Shown here: positions 9,300-17,952 of the stretch, in pieces
Layout of the letters: each line of letters opens with the position of its first letter
How positions within the stretch are numbered: position 1 is the stretch's first letter
DNA from: Nitratireductor sp.
GTDB lineage: Bacteria > Pseudomonadota > Alphaproteobacteria > Rhizobiales > Rhizobiaceae
Assembly: GCF_017794765.1 (NCBI RefSeq)
Contig: NZ_CP051236.1
Span: forward strand, 1,530,014 to 1,594,013
DNA length: 64,000 nt
Direction of reading: 5' to 3'
Made by a program: the position numbers and the translations under genes
Notes under the pieces: generated by a model
Seen by the model: only the letters and a program-made list of their open reading frames with translations
Databases searched by the model: none
What the model was told of the DNA's origin: nothing

Positions 9300-9452
9300 T
9301 CAATCGTCCTTCAGCGGGATGCGTGCGGCTTCATCGGCGCTCTTCCTGCTTCCGGGGCGGAAGGCAAAAAGAACCGTGCCGACGAAGAAGAGGGCCATGA
9401 AGAGAAGGCCCCAGCTATCGGCGAACTGGCGGAGCGCGGTATAGGCTTCCAT
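9300..9452 (-). CDS. ccoQ: cbb3 oxidase small subunit CcoQ/FixQ
   Basis: A 50-residue single-helix protein reading MEAYTALRQFADSWGLLFMA at its start and ending in SADEAARIPLKDD. The helix at about 13-31 and the polar tail fit CcoQ, which stabilises the cbb3 complex. GAGGA stands just before the ATG. It lies between ccoO and ccoP in the canonical order. Confidence 0.92.
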   Translation of the reverse strand: MEAYTALRQFADSWGLLFMALFFVGTVLFAFRPGSRKSADEAARIPLKDD

Positions 9453-9464
9453 GATCTTTCCTCC

Positions 9465-10196
9465 TCAGCGATAGCCGGCGGCTTCGTCATAGGTCGAGAA
9501 ATCGACCAGCGTGCCGAGCATCTGCAGATAGGCGACGAGCGCATCCATTTCGGTGAGCGCATCGGGGTTGCCGTCGAAATCGCCGAGCACCGCCTTGGGA
9601 TAGCGTTCTTCGAGACCGGATGTGTCCGCGTTGGGGTCGGCCTGGGCGCGAATATCCGCATTGGCGTTGGCGATCATGTCTTCCGTATAGGGCACGCCGA
9701 CACGCAGATTGGCGATCAGCTCGGTCGAGAAATCGTTGATCTCCAGCGGCGTGTCCTTGAGGAAGGCGTAGCTGGGCATGATCGATTCCGGCACCACGGA
9801 GCGCGGCTCGATCAGGTGATCCACATGCCATTCATTGGAGTAGCGGGCGCCCACGCGGGCGAGATCCGGCCCCGTGCGTTTCGACCCCCACTGGAAGGGA
9901 TGATCGTACATGGATTCGGCGGCGAGGCTGTAATTGCCGTAGCGCTCCACCTCGTCGCGGAAGGGACGGATCATCTGGCTGTGGCAGGTGTAGCAGCCCT
10001 CGCGGATGTAGATGTTGCGACCGGCGAGCTCCAGCGGCGAATAGGGGCGCATGCCCTCCACCTTCTCGATCGTGTTCTCCAGATAGAAGAGGGGCACGAT
10101 CTCGACGATGCCGCCGATTGTCACCACCAGGAACGATCCGACCAGAAGGAGCGTGGCGTTCTTTTCGATGATCTTGTGTTTGTCCAGCAATGCCAT
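9465..10196 (-). CDS. ccoO: cbb3 cytochrome c oxidase subunit II (monohaem cytochrome c)
   Basis: A 243-residue membrane-anchored cytochrome c. The N-terminal helix lies at about 15-38; the haem motif EGCYTCHSQ is at 67-74, and a candidate axial Met is in SIMPSYAFL. It passes electrons from CcoP to CcoN. It follows ccoN by 12 bp and precedes ccoQ by 12 bp on the same strand, so it is part of the ccoNOQP operon. Confidence 0.96.
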   Translation of the reverse strand: MALLDKHKIIEKNATLLLVGSFLVVTIGGIVEIVPLFYLENTIEKVEGMRPYSPLELAGRNIYIREGCYTCHSQMIRPFRDEVERYGNYSLAAESMYDHPFQWGSKRTGPDLARVGARYSNEWHVDHLIEPRSVVPESIMPSYAFLKDTPLEINDFSTELIANLRVGVPYTEDMIANANADIRAQADPNADTSGLEERYPKAVLGDFDGNPDALTEMDALVAYLQMLGTLVDFSTYDEAAGYR

Positions 10197-10208
10197 CGTC
10201 AGGGCTCC

Positions 10209-11849
10209 TTAACCGGCACTTTGAAGGGAAGGGGCGGGTTGGGCGACGGCGCCGCCGATCGGCGCTTCCTTGCGCTCATGGCCAAGGATGGTCATGGCCA
10301 GATTGTAGGCCATGACGAGGCCACCGAGCAGGAAGAGCACACCGCCGAGCGCGCGCACCACATAATAGGGGTGCATGGCGGCAACGGTTTCGGCGAACGA
10401 GTAGACCAGGAAGCCCTGATCGTCGTATTCGCGCCACATCAGGCCCTGCTGGATGCCCGACACCCACATGACGGCCGCGTAGACGACGATGCCGAGGGTG
10501 GCGAGCCAGAAGTGCCAGGTGACGAGCCGCAGCGAATAAAGCCGCTCGCGGTTCCACAGTTTTGGCACGAGATAGTAGAGCGCGCCGAAGGTGATCATGC
10601 CGACCCAGCCGAGTGCACCCGAATGCACGTGGCCGATGGTCCAGTCGGTGTAGTGCGACAGCGAGTTGACCGCCTTGATGGACATCAGCGGGCCCTCGAA
10701 GGTGGACATGCCGTAGAAGGCGACGGCCAGAACCATCATGCGGATGATCGGGTCGGTGCGCAGCTTGTCCCAGGCGCCCGAAAGCGTCATCAGGCCGTTG
10801 ATCATGCCGCCCCAGGAGGGCATCCACAGCATGATGGAGAACACCATTCCGAGCGTCTGCGCCCAGTCGGGCAGGGCGGTGTAGTGGAGATGGTGCGGGC
10901 CGGCCCAGATATAGAGGAAGATCAGCGCCCAGAAGTGGATGATCGACAGGCGGTAGGAATAGACCGGGCGGTTGGCCTGTTTGGGAATGAAGTAGTACAT
11001 CATGCCCAGGAAGCCGGCGGTGAGGAAGAAACCAACTGCATTGTGGCCGTACCACCATTGCGTCAGCGCATCCTGCACGCCGGCGAAAAGCGAATAGCTC
11101 CTGGAGCCGAAGGGCGAGACCGGAACCGCCAGGTTGTTCACCACATGCAGCATGGCGATGGTCACGATGAAGGACAGGTAGAACCAGTTGGCCACATAGA
11201 TATGCGGCTCCTTGCGCCTGAAGATCGTGCCGAGGAAAACAATCAGATAGGCGACCCAGACGACGGTGAGGAACAGGTCCACATACCATTCAGGCTCTGC
11301 ATATTCACGACTTTGGGTGATGCCGAGCAGATAGCCGGTTGCCGCCATGACGATGAAGAGCTGATAGCCCCAGAACACGAACCAGGCGAGGTTGCCGCCG
11401 AAGAGGCGGGCCCGGCATGTGCGCTGCACCACATAGAAGGACGTGGCGATGAGCGCGTTGCCGCCGAAGGCAAAGACGACCGCGGATGTGTGCAGCGGGC
11501 GCGTGCGGCCGAAATTGAACCAGGGCTCGATGTTGAGGTCCGGATAGGCAAGCTGCAAGGCGACCACCACGCCGACGAGAAAGCCGACTATGCCCCACAC
11601 CGTCGTGGCGATGACGCCATAACGCACCGGACCGTCCATATAGCCATCCGTATCCCGCCTGAGCGGGATTGAGGCTGCGTCGGCCGGCGCAAAGCTCGTG
11701 TTGCGCATCAATACGATCGCCGATCCAAGCAGGACAAAGAACAGAACCCACATATGGGCCTGAAAGGCTGAATCCTGCGCCAGACCCGCAGCGGCCAGTG
11801 CTGCAAATGCAGCAAGGCTGACCAGTACGATCTCGGTGCCAAATCTCAT
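10209..11849 (-). CDS. ccoN: cbb3 cytochrome c oxidase catalytic subunit I
   Basis: A 546-residue, about twelve-helix haem-copper oxidase subunit that reduces O2 with high affinity. Visible ligand regions are [15 protein letters not shown] (low-spin haem), [11 protein letters not shown] with the conserved Tyr in MMYYFIPKQ (CuB site), the His pair in [13 protein letters not shown], and [12 protein letters not shown] (haem ligands). All these are intact. It heads the ccoNOQP operon, and a FixK-type box lies 88-101 bp upstream. Confidence 0.97.
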   Translation of the reverse strand: MRFGTEIVLVSLAAFAALAAAGLAQDSAFQAHMWVLFFVLLGSAIVLMRNTSFAPADAASIPLRRDTDGYMDGPVRYGVIATTVWGIVGFLVGVVVALQLAYPDLNIEPWFNFGRTRPLHTSAVVFAFGGNALIATSFYVVQRTCRARLFGGNLAWFVFWGYQLFIVMAATGYLLGITQSREYAEPEWYVDLFLTVVWVAYLIVFLGTIFRRKEPHIYVANWFYLSFIVTIAMLHVVNNLAVPVSPFGSRSYSLFAGVQDALTQWWYGHNAVGFFLTAGFLGMMYYFIPKQANRPVYSYRLSIIHFWALIFLYIWAGPHHLHYTALPDWAQTLGMVFSIMLWMPSWGGMINGLMTLSGAWDKLRTDPIIRMMVLAVAFYGMSTFEGPLMSIKAVNSLSHYTDWTIGHVHSGALGWVGMITFGALYYLVPKLWNRERLYSLRLVTWHFWLATLGIVVYAAVMWVSGIQQGLMWREYDDQGFLVYSFAETVAAMHPYYVVRALGGVLFLLGGLVMAYNLAMTILGHERKEAPIGGAVAQPAPSLQSAG

Positions 11850-11936
11850 TGCTGTTTCCCCAGTTCAGAAAAGCTTGCGGGAATCCGTTCCCCGATTCTC
11901 ACGCGTCACACTTCGGGCAATGAGGGCGGTGGCGCC

Positions 11937-11950
11937 TTGATCTGCGTCAA
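11937..11950. promoter_or_regulatory. FNR/FixK-type box shared by ccoN and hemN
   Basis: TTGATCTGCGTCAA fits the relaxed box TTGAY-N4-RTCAA. It lies between the divergent genes ccoN (start 11849, minus) and hemN (start about 12007, plus), about 94 and 63 bp from their starts, so one site may activate both the oxidase and anaerobic haem synthesis. Confidence 0.82.
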
Positions 11951-12006
11951 AGCCAGCTCTGCCGTGGCGTGAAAAGACACGTTTCGGACAACAGGGGATG
12001 ATTGCC

Positions 12007-13383
12007 ATGCAGCGCGCAGGAGAACAGGTCAGCGGAACCGGACCCGCCGCCCGCTATGCGGAGGCGGTGCCGCGCTACACGAGCTATCCCACGGCACCGC
12101 ATTTTCATGCGGGCGTGACCGGCGAAACCTTTCGTGGCTGGCTGGGCGAGACGGGTGAGGAAGAGGCTCTTTCGCTCTATGTGCACATCCCGTTCTGCGA
12201 CCGGCTGTGCTGGTTCTGCGCCTGCCACACCAAGATGACGCGCCGCTATGAGCCCGTGGCTGCCTTTCTCGATGCGCTTTTCTTCGAGATCCGCACGGTG
12301 GGTGACATTCTGAAGGGGCGCGGACGTGTCCGTGCGCTCCATTTCGGCGGCGGCTCGCCGACCATGCTGCGCGCAGACGACATTGTGCGACTGGGCAGCG
12401 CGCTCAAAACGGCCTTCAATTTTGCCGACAATGCCGAAATCAGCGTGGAGCTCGACCCCAACGACATGGACGAGGCGCGCTTCGATGCGCTTGCTGAAAT
12501 CGGCATGACGCGCGCGAGCCTCGGCGTTCAGGATTTTGACCCGCGGGTCCAGAAGGCGATCAACCGCGAACAGACGTTTGAACAGACCAAAGCGGTGGTG
12601 GATGGCGTGCGTGCGCGGGGTGTGCGGTCGGTCAATCTCGATCTGCTCTACGGCCTGCCGCACCAGACATGCGAGAGCGTCGCCGACACCATCCGCCAGG
12701 CGCTGACGCTTTCACCGGACCGGATTGCCCTTTTCGGCTATGCTCATGTGCCGTGGTTCAAGAAGCACCAGACCATGATCGACGAGGCCTGGCTGCCTGG
12801 GCCTGAGCAGCGCTTCGAGCAGCAGCAGGAGACAGCGCGCATCATTTTGGGCGCAGGCTATGAGGCGATCGGGCTTGACCATTTTGCAAAGCCGGACGAT
12901 CCGCTGGCGGTGGCCGCGCGGCAAGGGCGGCTCTTCCGGAATTTTCAGGGTTATACCGAGGATGCGTGCCGCACACTGATCGGTCTTGGTCCTTCCTCGG
13001 TGTCGCGCCTGCCAAAGGGCTACGCACAGAACATGCCGGCGACTGCGCAATACGAACGCAGCGTGCGCGAAGGCGAACTTGCGACCGTGCGGGGCATTGC
13101 ACTCAGCGAAGAAGACCACGCCCGCGCCTGGGTGATCGAGCGCCTGATGTGCGATTTCGCGTTTTCCGGCGAGGAAGCCGTGCAACGGTTTGGTGCGTGC
13201 GGGAGAAGGATCGTTGCCGAGGCGCGGGCTCTGTTGCGTGAACGTGGAAGCGCAACGGGAATGAGGGAGAATGAGGGAATTTTTATGGTTGAAGAGGAAG
13301 CGCGACCGCTGGTCCGCTCAACGGCGGCCCTGTTCGACCAGTATCTGACGCGGGGAAGCGCGCGCCATTCTGTTGCGGTTTGA
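12007..13383 (+). CDS. hemN: Oxygen-independent coproporphyrinogen III oxidase
   Basis: A 458-residue radical-SAM enzyme that decarboxylates coproporphyrinogen III to protoporphyrinogen IX without O2. The cluster motif is CDRLCWFC with C64, C68 and C71 (C73 also present). The N-terminal RYTSYPTAPHF and the downstream HFGGGSP and GLDHFAKPDD are typical of HemN proper rather than HemW. Start 12007 has AGGGG at good spacing; the in-frame ATG at 11998 is nearly touching it. Divergent from ccoN with a shared FixK-type box, so it should supply haem when oxygen is low. Confidence 0.94.
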   Translation: MQRAGEQVSGTGPAARYAEAVPRYTSYPTAPHFHAGVTGETFRGWLGETGEEEALSLYVHIPFCDRLCWFCACHTKMTRRYEPVAAFLDALFFEIRTVGDILKGRGRVRALHFGGGSPTMLRADDIVRLGSALKTAFNFADNAEISVELDPNDMDEARFDALAEIGMTRASLGVQDFDPRVQKAINREQTFEQTKAVVDGVRARGVRSVNLDLLYGLPHQTCESVADTIRQALTLSPDRIALFGYAHVPWFKKHQTMIDEAWLPGPEQRFEQQQETARIILGAGYEAIGLDHFAKPDDPLAVAARQGRLFRNFQGYTEDACRTLIGLGPSSVSRLPKGYAQNMPATAQYERSVREGELATVRGIALSEEDHARAWVIERLMCDFAFSGEEAVQRFGACGRRIVAEARALLRERGSATGMRENEGIFMVEEEARPLVRSTAALFDQYLTRGSARHSVAV

Positions 13384-13723
13384 TGCGAGCGCGCTCAAGC
13401 ATCTGCATATTCTGTTCAATTTGAGCCAGCGCAAATCCTTGGTCCACACAGCCCGTTATCCTGTGTGTGTGCGTGAAACGGGCGAACTGCGAACGCACTT
13501 TCCAGATTTGCCGCCGTGCCAGACTGGCCGTCATGTCTCACCATGGAAGGCGCTGCCGCCTGATCAGCGGCGTAGACACGGCGGCGGCCGGGCGGACTTG
13601 GGGGAAGAAACCGCCCGGCCCACCTGTAGCCCCGAACATCTGTCCCCGATACATGGTGGTGCTTCAGCGATTGCAGCGGAGAATAAGTTTGCAAGTCTAT
13701 GGTGACAGACGACGCCTGCACTG
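13384..13723. other. Non-coding stretch after hemN
   Basis: About 340 bp between hemN and the convergent DUF6455 gene. Open frames here have no recognisable family or good start signal. The only structure I can support is the GC-rich hairpin at 13586-13620. Confidence 0.6.
13586..13620. terminator. Strong GC hairpin between convergent genes
   Basis: A perfect 10-bp stem GGCCGGGCGG / CCGCCCGGCC encloses a 15-base purine-rich loop. It lies about 200 bp past the hemN stop and 104 bp past the stop of the opposing DUF6455 gene. It has no T-run, so it may stop transcription from either side only weakly, or protect 3' ends. Confidence 0.5.
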
Positions 13724-14032
13724 TCAGAGGCTGGCGTCGTTCGTCTCGGGACGACGGGTTCCACCGTCATCTTTGAGGGCCTGTGACATTGCCTCGAAAA
13801 CCCCCGCATTGGGACAGAACGCGGGAGGTGTATGGGCTGGCTCTCCGGCCGTCGCGGCCAGCCACACCTCACAGGAGGCCGCGTTGCTGCAGAGCCGGCA
13901 GGAGCGGATCGCCGAAGCGAATGTCAAGCCGAGTCGCTCTCTGGCGAGATGCTGGATATCAACGTCGCAACGGTCCATCATTTTGCCCATCAGTTTCGCA
14001 CGGGTCTCGATGTTCTTTGAAATGCGCGTCAT
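13724..14032 (-). CDS. DUF6455 family small protein
   Basis: A 102-residue soluble protein beginning MTRISKNIETRAKLMGKMMD. It has the cysteine pattern of the DUF6455 family: RSCRLCSNAASCEVWL near the middle and PPAFCPNAGVFE towards the C-terminus. Four cysteines could bind metal or a cluster; the biochemical role is unknown to me. Start 14032 has GAGGA 8 bases upstream. A FixK-type box lies 53-67 bp upstream of the ATG. Its position between hemN and fixL, plus that box, suggests a job in low-oxygen physiology, which is inference. Confidence 0.72.
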   Translation of the reverse strand: MTRISKNIETRAKLMGKMMDRCDVDIQHLARERLGLTFASAIRSCRLCSNAASCEVWLAATAGEPAHTPPAFCPNAGVFEAMSQALKDDGGTRRPETNDASL

Positions 14033-14084
14033 GTCCAAGATCCTCTTTGATCAGCCAATCTGGCGTTCTTGAACTCAGATGTCT

Positions 14085-14099
14085 TTGCGCTGGATCAAA
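14085..14099 (-). promoter_or_regulatory. Variant FixK-type box upstream of the DUF6455 gene
   Basis: Read on the minus strand this is TTTGATCCAGCGCAA: a perfect left half (TTGAT) and a degenerate right half (CGCAA). The same 15 bases occur again at 16336-16350. It could drive the DUF6455 gene (minus) or fixL (plus, 116 bp further on). Confidence 0.65.
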
Positions 14100-14214
14100 C
14101 GGTCGCTCGAAGCGATGCCATCTACACGGCAACCCACGTCAGCACGTCACTTGCGGGATGGCCTGCCTGTGGAAATAATGCGTGCATTGAGACGCGGCGG
14201 GCGAAGGGGCGAGC

Positions 14215-15702
14215 GTGAGTCCTGAATTCAATTTGGCCGAACCGGCACGGCGCGCCGGTCTTACAGGTTACGCTGTCGCAGTGGGAGGGAGCGTTGCCCT
14301 GCTCGTAGCACGGCTCTGGCTGGACACGGTATTCGGCAGCACCTGGATTTTTTTCCTCGGATCACTGACCGCACTCTATGCCGCGATCTTCGGTGGCCGT
14401 GCCGCGGGCCTGCTGGCGGTGATGCTGGTCACCGGCGCCATTGCACTGATCGGTGTTTTGACATCGCTGCCTGTATCGGTGCCGGTCTTTGCCGCGCTCG
14501 TCGCGTTTCTTGTGCTGCTCGCTCACGTCGGCGGCGCCTATTTCAGCGCCCAGGACGCCAGCAGGCAGATGCGCCGGCAACTCGCGGCACGGGACGCGCA
14601 TCTCAGCTCTATTCTCGACACCGTGCCGGACGCAACGGTGGTGATCGACGACAAGGGCATCATGGTCGCATTCAACCGCGCTGCGGTCCGCCAGTTTGGC
14701 TATACGGAGGAGGAAGCACGCGGACGGAACGTCAGCATGCTGATGCCTGAACCGTATCAGGGGCAGCATGATGGCTATATCGAGCGCTACAAACGCACGG
14801 GCGAGCGGCGCATTATCGGCATTGACCGGGTGGTTGTGGGACGCCGTAAAGATGGCTCCACCTTTCCGATGAAGCTTGCCGTCGGTGAGATGCAAAGCGG
14901 CGGACATACCTATTTCACCGGTTTCATCCGTGACCTGACAGAGCGGGCCGAGACCGAGGCAAAGATGGAGCAGGTTCAGGCTGAACTCGCCCGTCTTGCA
15001 AGGCTGAATGAACTGGGGGAAATGGCGTCGACGCTTGCCCACGAACTGAACCAGCCGCTCTCAGCCGTTTCGAACTACGTTCAGGGCTGCAGGCGGCTCC
15101 TGAACGATCTCGATCACCCTTTGGCCGAGCGCATGCGCGACGCCCTTGAAGAGACCACGAGGCAGTCGCTGCGTGCGGGCCAGATCATCCGCCATCTGCG
15201 TGAGTTCGTGTCACGCGGCGAGAGCGAAAAGCAGGCCGAAAACCTTCAGAACCTTGTAGAGGAGGCAGCAGCGCTGGCGCTGATGGGATCGCGGGAGCTG
15301 GGCATTCGAACTGTGTTCGAGTTCGAACCGGATCTTGGCGAAGTTTTTGTGGACCGGGTCCAGGTCCAGCAGATTCTGATCAATCTGATACGCAACGCGA
15401 TGGAAGCCATGCGCGAAAGCGACCAACGCGAGCTCACGGTCTCTGTAGCGCCCGACGGTGCCGGCTCGATCCACATCGACGTGTCAGATACGGGCTCGGG
15501 CGTGCCAGAGGAAATTGCCGAGAATCTCTTCAAACCCTTCGTTTCTTCCAAGCGGGGCGGTATGGGGGTCGGTCTTGCCATATCCAAGAGAATTGCCGAA
15601 GCCCATGGAGGCATGTTGAGACTGATGGAGAGCTCCGTCGGGGGAAGCAGGTTCCGTTTCACATTGCCGACGTTGGAAGAACAGGAAATGCACAATGCCT
15701 GA
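14215..15702 (+). CDS. fixL: Oxygen-sensing histidine kinase FixL
   Basis: A 495-residue membrane-bound kinase whose haem releases O2 when oxygen falls, allowing phosphorylation of FixJ. Helices span about 17-105. The haem PAS domain covers about 130-245, with the proximal His at 185 ([10 protein letters not shown]) and the O2-sensing Arg at 205 (IIGIDR), 20 residues apart as in Bradyrhizobium FixL. The H-box His is 276 in [12 protein letters not shown], followed by the N, G1 (DTGSGVPEE) and G2 (GGMGVGLAI) boxes. Start is GTG at 14215 with a GGGG-type ribosome site. The 3' end overlaps fixJ by 8 bp. Confidence 0.95.
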   Translation: MSPEFNLAEPARRAGLTGYAVAVGGSVALLVARLWLDTVFGSTWIFFLGSLTALYAAIFGGRAAGLLAVMLVTGAIALIGVLTSLPVSVPVFAALVAFLVLLAHVGGAYFSAQDASRQMRRQLAARDAHLSSILDTVPDATVVIDDKGIMVAFNRAAVRQFGYTEEEARGRNVSMLMPEPYQGQHDGYIERYKRTGERRIIGIDRVVVGRRKDGSTFPMKLAVGEMQSGGHTYFTGFIRDLTERAETEAKMEQVQAELARLARLNELGEMASTLAHELNQPLSAVSNYVQGCRRLLNDLDHPLAERMRDALEETTRQSLRAGQIIRHLREFVSRGESEKQAENLQNLVEEAAALALMGSRELGIRTVFEFEPDLGEVFVDRVQVQQILINLIRNAMEAMRESDQRELTVSVAPDGAGSIHIDVSDTGSGVPEEIAENLFKPFVSSKRGGMGVGLAISKRIAEAHGGMLRLMESSVGGSRFRFTLPTLEEQEMHNA

Positions 15703-16312
15703 AGACGTGGTCATCCACATAGTCGACGACGAGGAACCGGTTCGCAAGTCACTCGCCTTTCTACTCACCATGTCGGGGCATGCGGCAAGAGTGCATGAAT
15801 CGGCGAGCGCGTTTTTGAAGGTCGCATCAGGTCTGCGCAATGCGTGCCTGATCACCGATTTGCGCATGCCTGACATGAGCGGGGTGGAGTTGCTGCGCCG
15901 GCTGGATCAGGAAGGAAACCTCCTGCCGACCATTGTGATCACCGGCCACGGAGATGTGCCGATGGCAGTCGAGGCCATGAAGGCTGGCGCACTGGATTTC
16001 ATTGAAAAGCCCTTCTCCGATGAGGTTCTGCTGGATGCTGTTTCACGCGCCATCCAGCAGTTGGAGACGAGACCGCAGGCTGACGCAGATGCAAGCATCG
16101 TACGAGAGCGGGTCTCGCTGTTGTCCGAGCGTGAGCAGCAGGTCATGCATCGCATCGTTGCCGGACTGCCCAACAAGACGATTGCTTTCGAACTCGACAT
16201 TTCACCGCGCACGGTTGAAGTGCATCGGGCCAACGTGATGACCAAGATGCAGGCCCGCAACCTTCCCGAGCTGGTCCGGATGGCGCTTCTGGCAGACAAT
16301 GCGGCGCGCTGA
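15695..16312 (+). CDS. fixJ: Response regulator FixJ
   Basis: A 205-residue two-domain regulator. The receiver domain has the acidic pair in HIVDDEEP, the phospho-acceptor D55 (LITDLRMPD), Thr in VITGHGD and Lys in FIEKPFSDE. The C-terminal LuxR-type HTH includes LSEREQQVM and [19 protein letters not shown]. Phosphorylated FixJ activates fixK. The overlap with fixL implies coupled expression of sensor and regulator. Confidence 0.96.
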   Translation: MPEDVVIHIVDDEEPVRKSLAFLLTMSGHAARVHESASAFLKVASGLRNACLITDLRMPDMSGVELLRRLDQEGNLLPTIVITGHGDVPMAVEAMKAGALDFIEKPFSDEVLLDAVSRAIQQLETRPQADADASIVRERVSLLSEREQQVMHRIVAGLPNKTIAFELDISPRTVEVHRANVMTKMQARNLPELVRMALLADNAAR

Positions 16313-16335
16313 GAAGCGTCTCGTTCGTGCGGCAT

Positions 16336-16350
16336 TTTGATCCAGCGCAA
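16336..16350 (+). promoter_or_regulatory. Variant FixK-type box upstream of the receiver gene
   Basis: TTTGATCCAGCGCAA, identical over 15 bases to the minus-strand box at 14085-14099. It stands between fixJ and the single-domain receiver gene, about 75 bp before the ATG at 16425, and may allow FixK feedback on the receiver-fixK pair. Confidence 0.65.
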
Positions 16351-16424
16351 TGCGCTGTGGCCGACCATGACCGACATTGCGTGCTGCCGTGGCGGATGGC
16401 GCGCATTCTCCCGGCAGTGAGGAG

Positions 16425-16805
16425 ATGCCGGACGTGGCTGGACTGATTCTCGTGGTGGCGCCTGATTCCGCCTTTCGCCTGTCACTGCGCTTCATGCTTG
16501 AGACGGAGGGGTTCGACGTTGTTGTATCGGAGAGCATCGAGGAATCCGGCCGGCTGCGCATATATGCTGACTGCATGGTTGTGGATCATGAGGTCCTGAC
16601 TGGCGCGGGACTGGCCGTCGCGCGGCTTGCAGCGGAAGGCGACCCTGTGGTTCTCCTGGCGGACACGCTTGACGAAATGCCTCAGGCCGAACACGTCCGC
16701 ACCATCGAAAAACCGCTTCTCGGCAGCGCCGTGGTGAACGCGGTTCGGACGCTTCTGGAGGGGGCGGGCCACAGAGAAAAGCAGGCGCTACGTAGATTCC
16801 CGTAG
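16425..16805 (+). CDS. Single-domain receiver-like protein between fixJ and fixK
   Basis: A 126-residue protein with a receiver-like pattern and no output domain: a first strand GLILVVAP, a putative acceptor Asp in MVVDHEVL and the conserved Lys in IEKPLLGS. The first strand carries only one of the usual acidic pair (APDSAF), and the region near the conserved Thr is altered (LLADTLDE), so phosphorylation may be weak or absent. A receiver gene in this exact slot between fixJ and fixK2 is known in Bradyrhizobium. An in-frame TTG at 16377 is an alternative start. It could tune FixJ phosphate flow, which is inference. Confidence 0.75.
   Translation: MPDVAGLILVVAPDSAFRLSLRFMLETEGFDVVVSESIEESGRLRIYADCMVVDHEVLTGAGLAVARLAAEGDPVVLLADTLDEMPQAEHVRTIEKPLLGSAVVNAVRTLLEGAGHREKQALRRFP
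16788..16805 (+). promoter_or_regulatory. Probable FixJ binding site of fixK
   Basis: CTACGTAGATTCCCGTAG contains the GTA-based core typical of FixJ targets (TACGTAG) and the inverted pair CTACG-N8-CGTAG. It covers the last codons of the receiver gene and stands 68-85 bp upstream of the fixK ATG, the expected place for FixJ activation. Assigned from memory of FixJ consensus sites, not from a search. Confidence 0.6.
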
Positions 16806-16872
16806 GGGAAAAACCGAATTTCGTGCAGCCTTCGAACGCGGCACACATGGGCGTCACACAACGGAGGCACCC

Positions 16873-17541
16873 ATGTTTGCACAGGCCGCAACTGCACCAA
16901 AGCTTACTGTTCCCTTCGGCGCAGGCCAGCTTCATGCCGAGGTGCGCAGGGCACCTGCGTCCTTCTCCCCCGACCAGCCTCATCAGGTCATGTTCTATGA
17001 AGCGAATGCGGAGATCTATGCACAGGGCGAACAGGCCACTGCGCTCTATCTGGTCGAGTTCGGCGCAGTCCGCCTCTATCGCCTTCTTGCCGACGGGCGG
17101 CGCCAGATCAGCGCCTTTCACGTGGCCGGCGAAGTGTTCGGGTTCGAAGCAGACGGCCAGCATCATTTCTTTGCCGAGGCTGTGGGGCAGGCCTGCATCC
17201 GTGTTTTCCGCAAGCCGGCCGGCGAGACGAACTGGCGCCAGACCCTTGCTGCGGCTCTGGCCGCACTGGTGCGGGCGCAGGAACACCTCCTGGTGATCGG
17301 CCGGCAGAACGCTGCCGAGCGCGTCGCCGCCTTCCTGCTCGACATGATGGAGCGCCAGAACAGCGACTGCGCCGTGCAGCTGCCCATGTCACGCACCGAC
17401 ATCGGCGATTATCTCGGCCTGACGATCGAGACCGTATCGCGAACGTTTTCAAAGTTTCGCTCCAGAGGACTTGTGCGCCTGGTGAACACACGCACGGTCG
17501 AAATACTGGATGCCGCTACGCTTCGCGCGATGTGTGATTGA
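16873..17541 (+). CDS. fixK: CRP/FNR family regulator FixK
   Basis: A 222-residue CRP-fold regulator: cyclic-nucleotide-type beta-roll over residues about 35-110, a long dimerisation helix, and a C-terminal HTH with RTDIGDYLGLTIETVSRTFSK. The E..SR recognition element matches proteins that bind TTGAT-N4-ATCAA. The N-terminal cysteine cluster of FNR/FnrN is absent, so it should not sense O2 itself and is a FixK, switched on by FixJ. GGAGG precedes the ATG at 16873. Likely targets are the four boxes in this window. Confidence 0.93.
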   Translation: MFAQAATAPKLTVPFGAGQLHAEVRRAPASFSPDQPHQVMFYEANAEIYAQGEQATALYLVEFGAVRLYRLLADGRRQISAFHVAGEVFGFEADGQHHFFAEAVGQACIRVFRKPAGETNWRQTLAAALAALVRAQEHLLVIGRQNAAERVAAFLLDMMERQNSDCAVQLPMSRTDIGDYLGLTIETVSRTFSKFRSRGLVRLVNTRTVEILDAATLRAMCD

Positions 17542-17952
17542 AGTGGTTCCTGCCGGCGGCGGTGCCGGTCTCCGCACAGAAGATGGAACGCGGCAGCGCC
17601 CGATGACCGGTGGGCTTCTGCGGGGATTGTTCTGCTGGAGACGTCTATAGGGGCTGGTCACCCCCGACCATACGTTGTATGCGCACGGCTCAACCAAAGC
17701 AGGGAACGTCGCTGGATTGCCAGTTGTACGTGTCAGCATGATCGCACGATTGCGGACAGACCAGACCCGGGTGCCTCGCCCTCACGATTTCACGCCGTTT
17801 GACGCGCGGCAGGGCGCGTTTCCTCCGAAGTCGCCCGACTGCGTGCTTGCCGTTTGGAAAACAGGAACAGGATTGCGGAAGGGTATTGCGCCATCCCGGC
17901 TATTTATGGCTAACCGGCAATGTCTTTACTCCATGCTGCGTGAACGGGACTG
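17542..17952. other. Intergenic stretch between fixK and the polysaccharide exporter
   Basis: About 410 bp with no supported gene. A short GC stem (CCGGC / GCCGG) just after the fixK stop could be a weak terminator. The last 70 bp before the exporter gene are AT-richer and probably contain its promoter, but I see no clear -35/-10 pair. Confidence 0.5.

Noticed and set aside
9210..11672. Very long open frame (820 codons) on the plus strand opposite ccoQ, ccoO and ccoN
   Set aside because: It is the antisense of certain cbb3 genes, its translation is rich in His/Arg/Gly with no family pattern, and GC-rich DNA keeps such antisense frames open.
13373..13705. 110-codon plus-strand frame after hemN
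   Set aside because: Composition and sequence look random, no family match by eye, no ribosome site; it also overlaps the hemN stop and the hairpin region.
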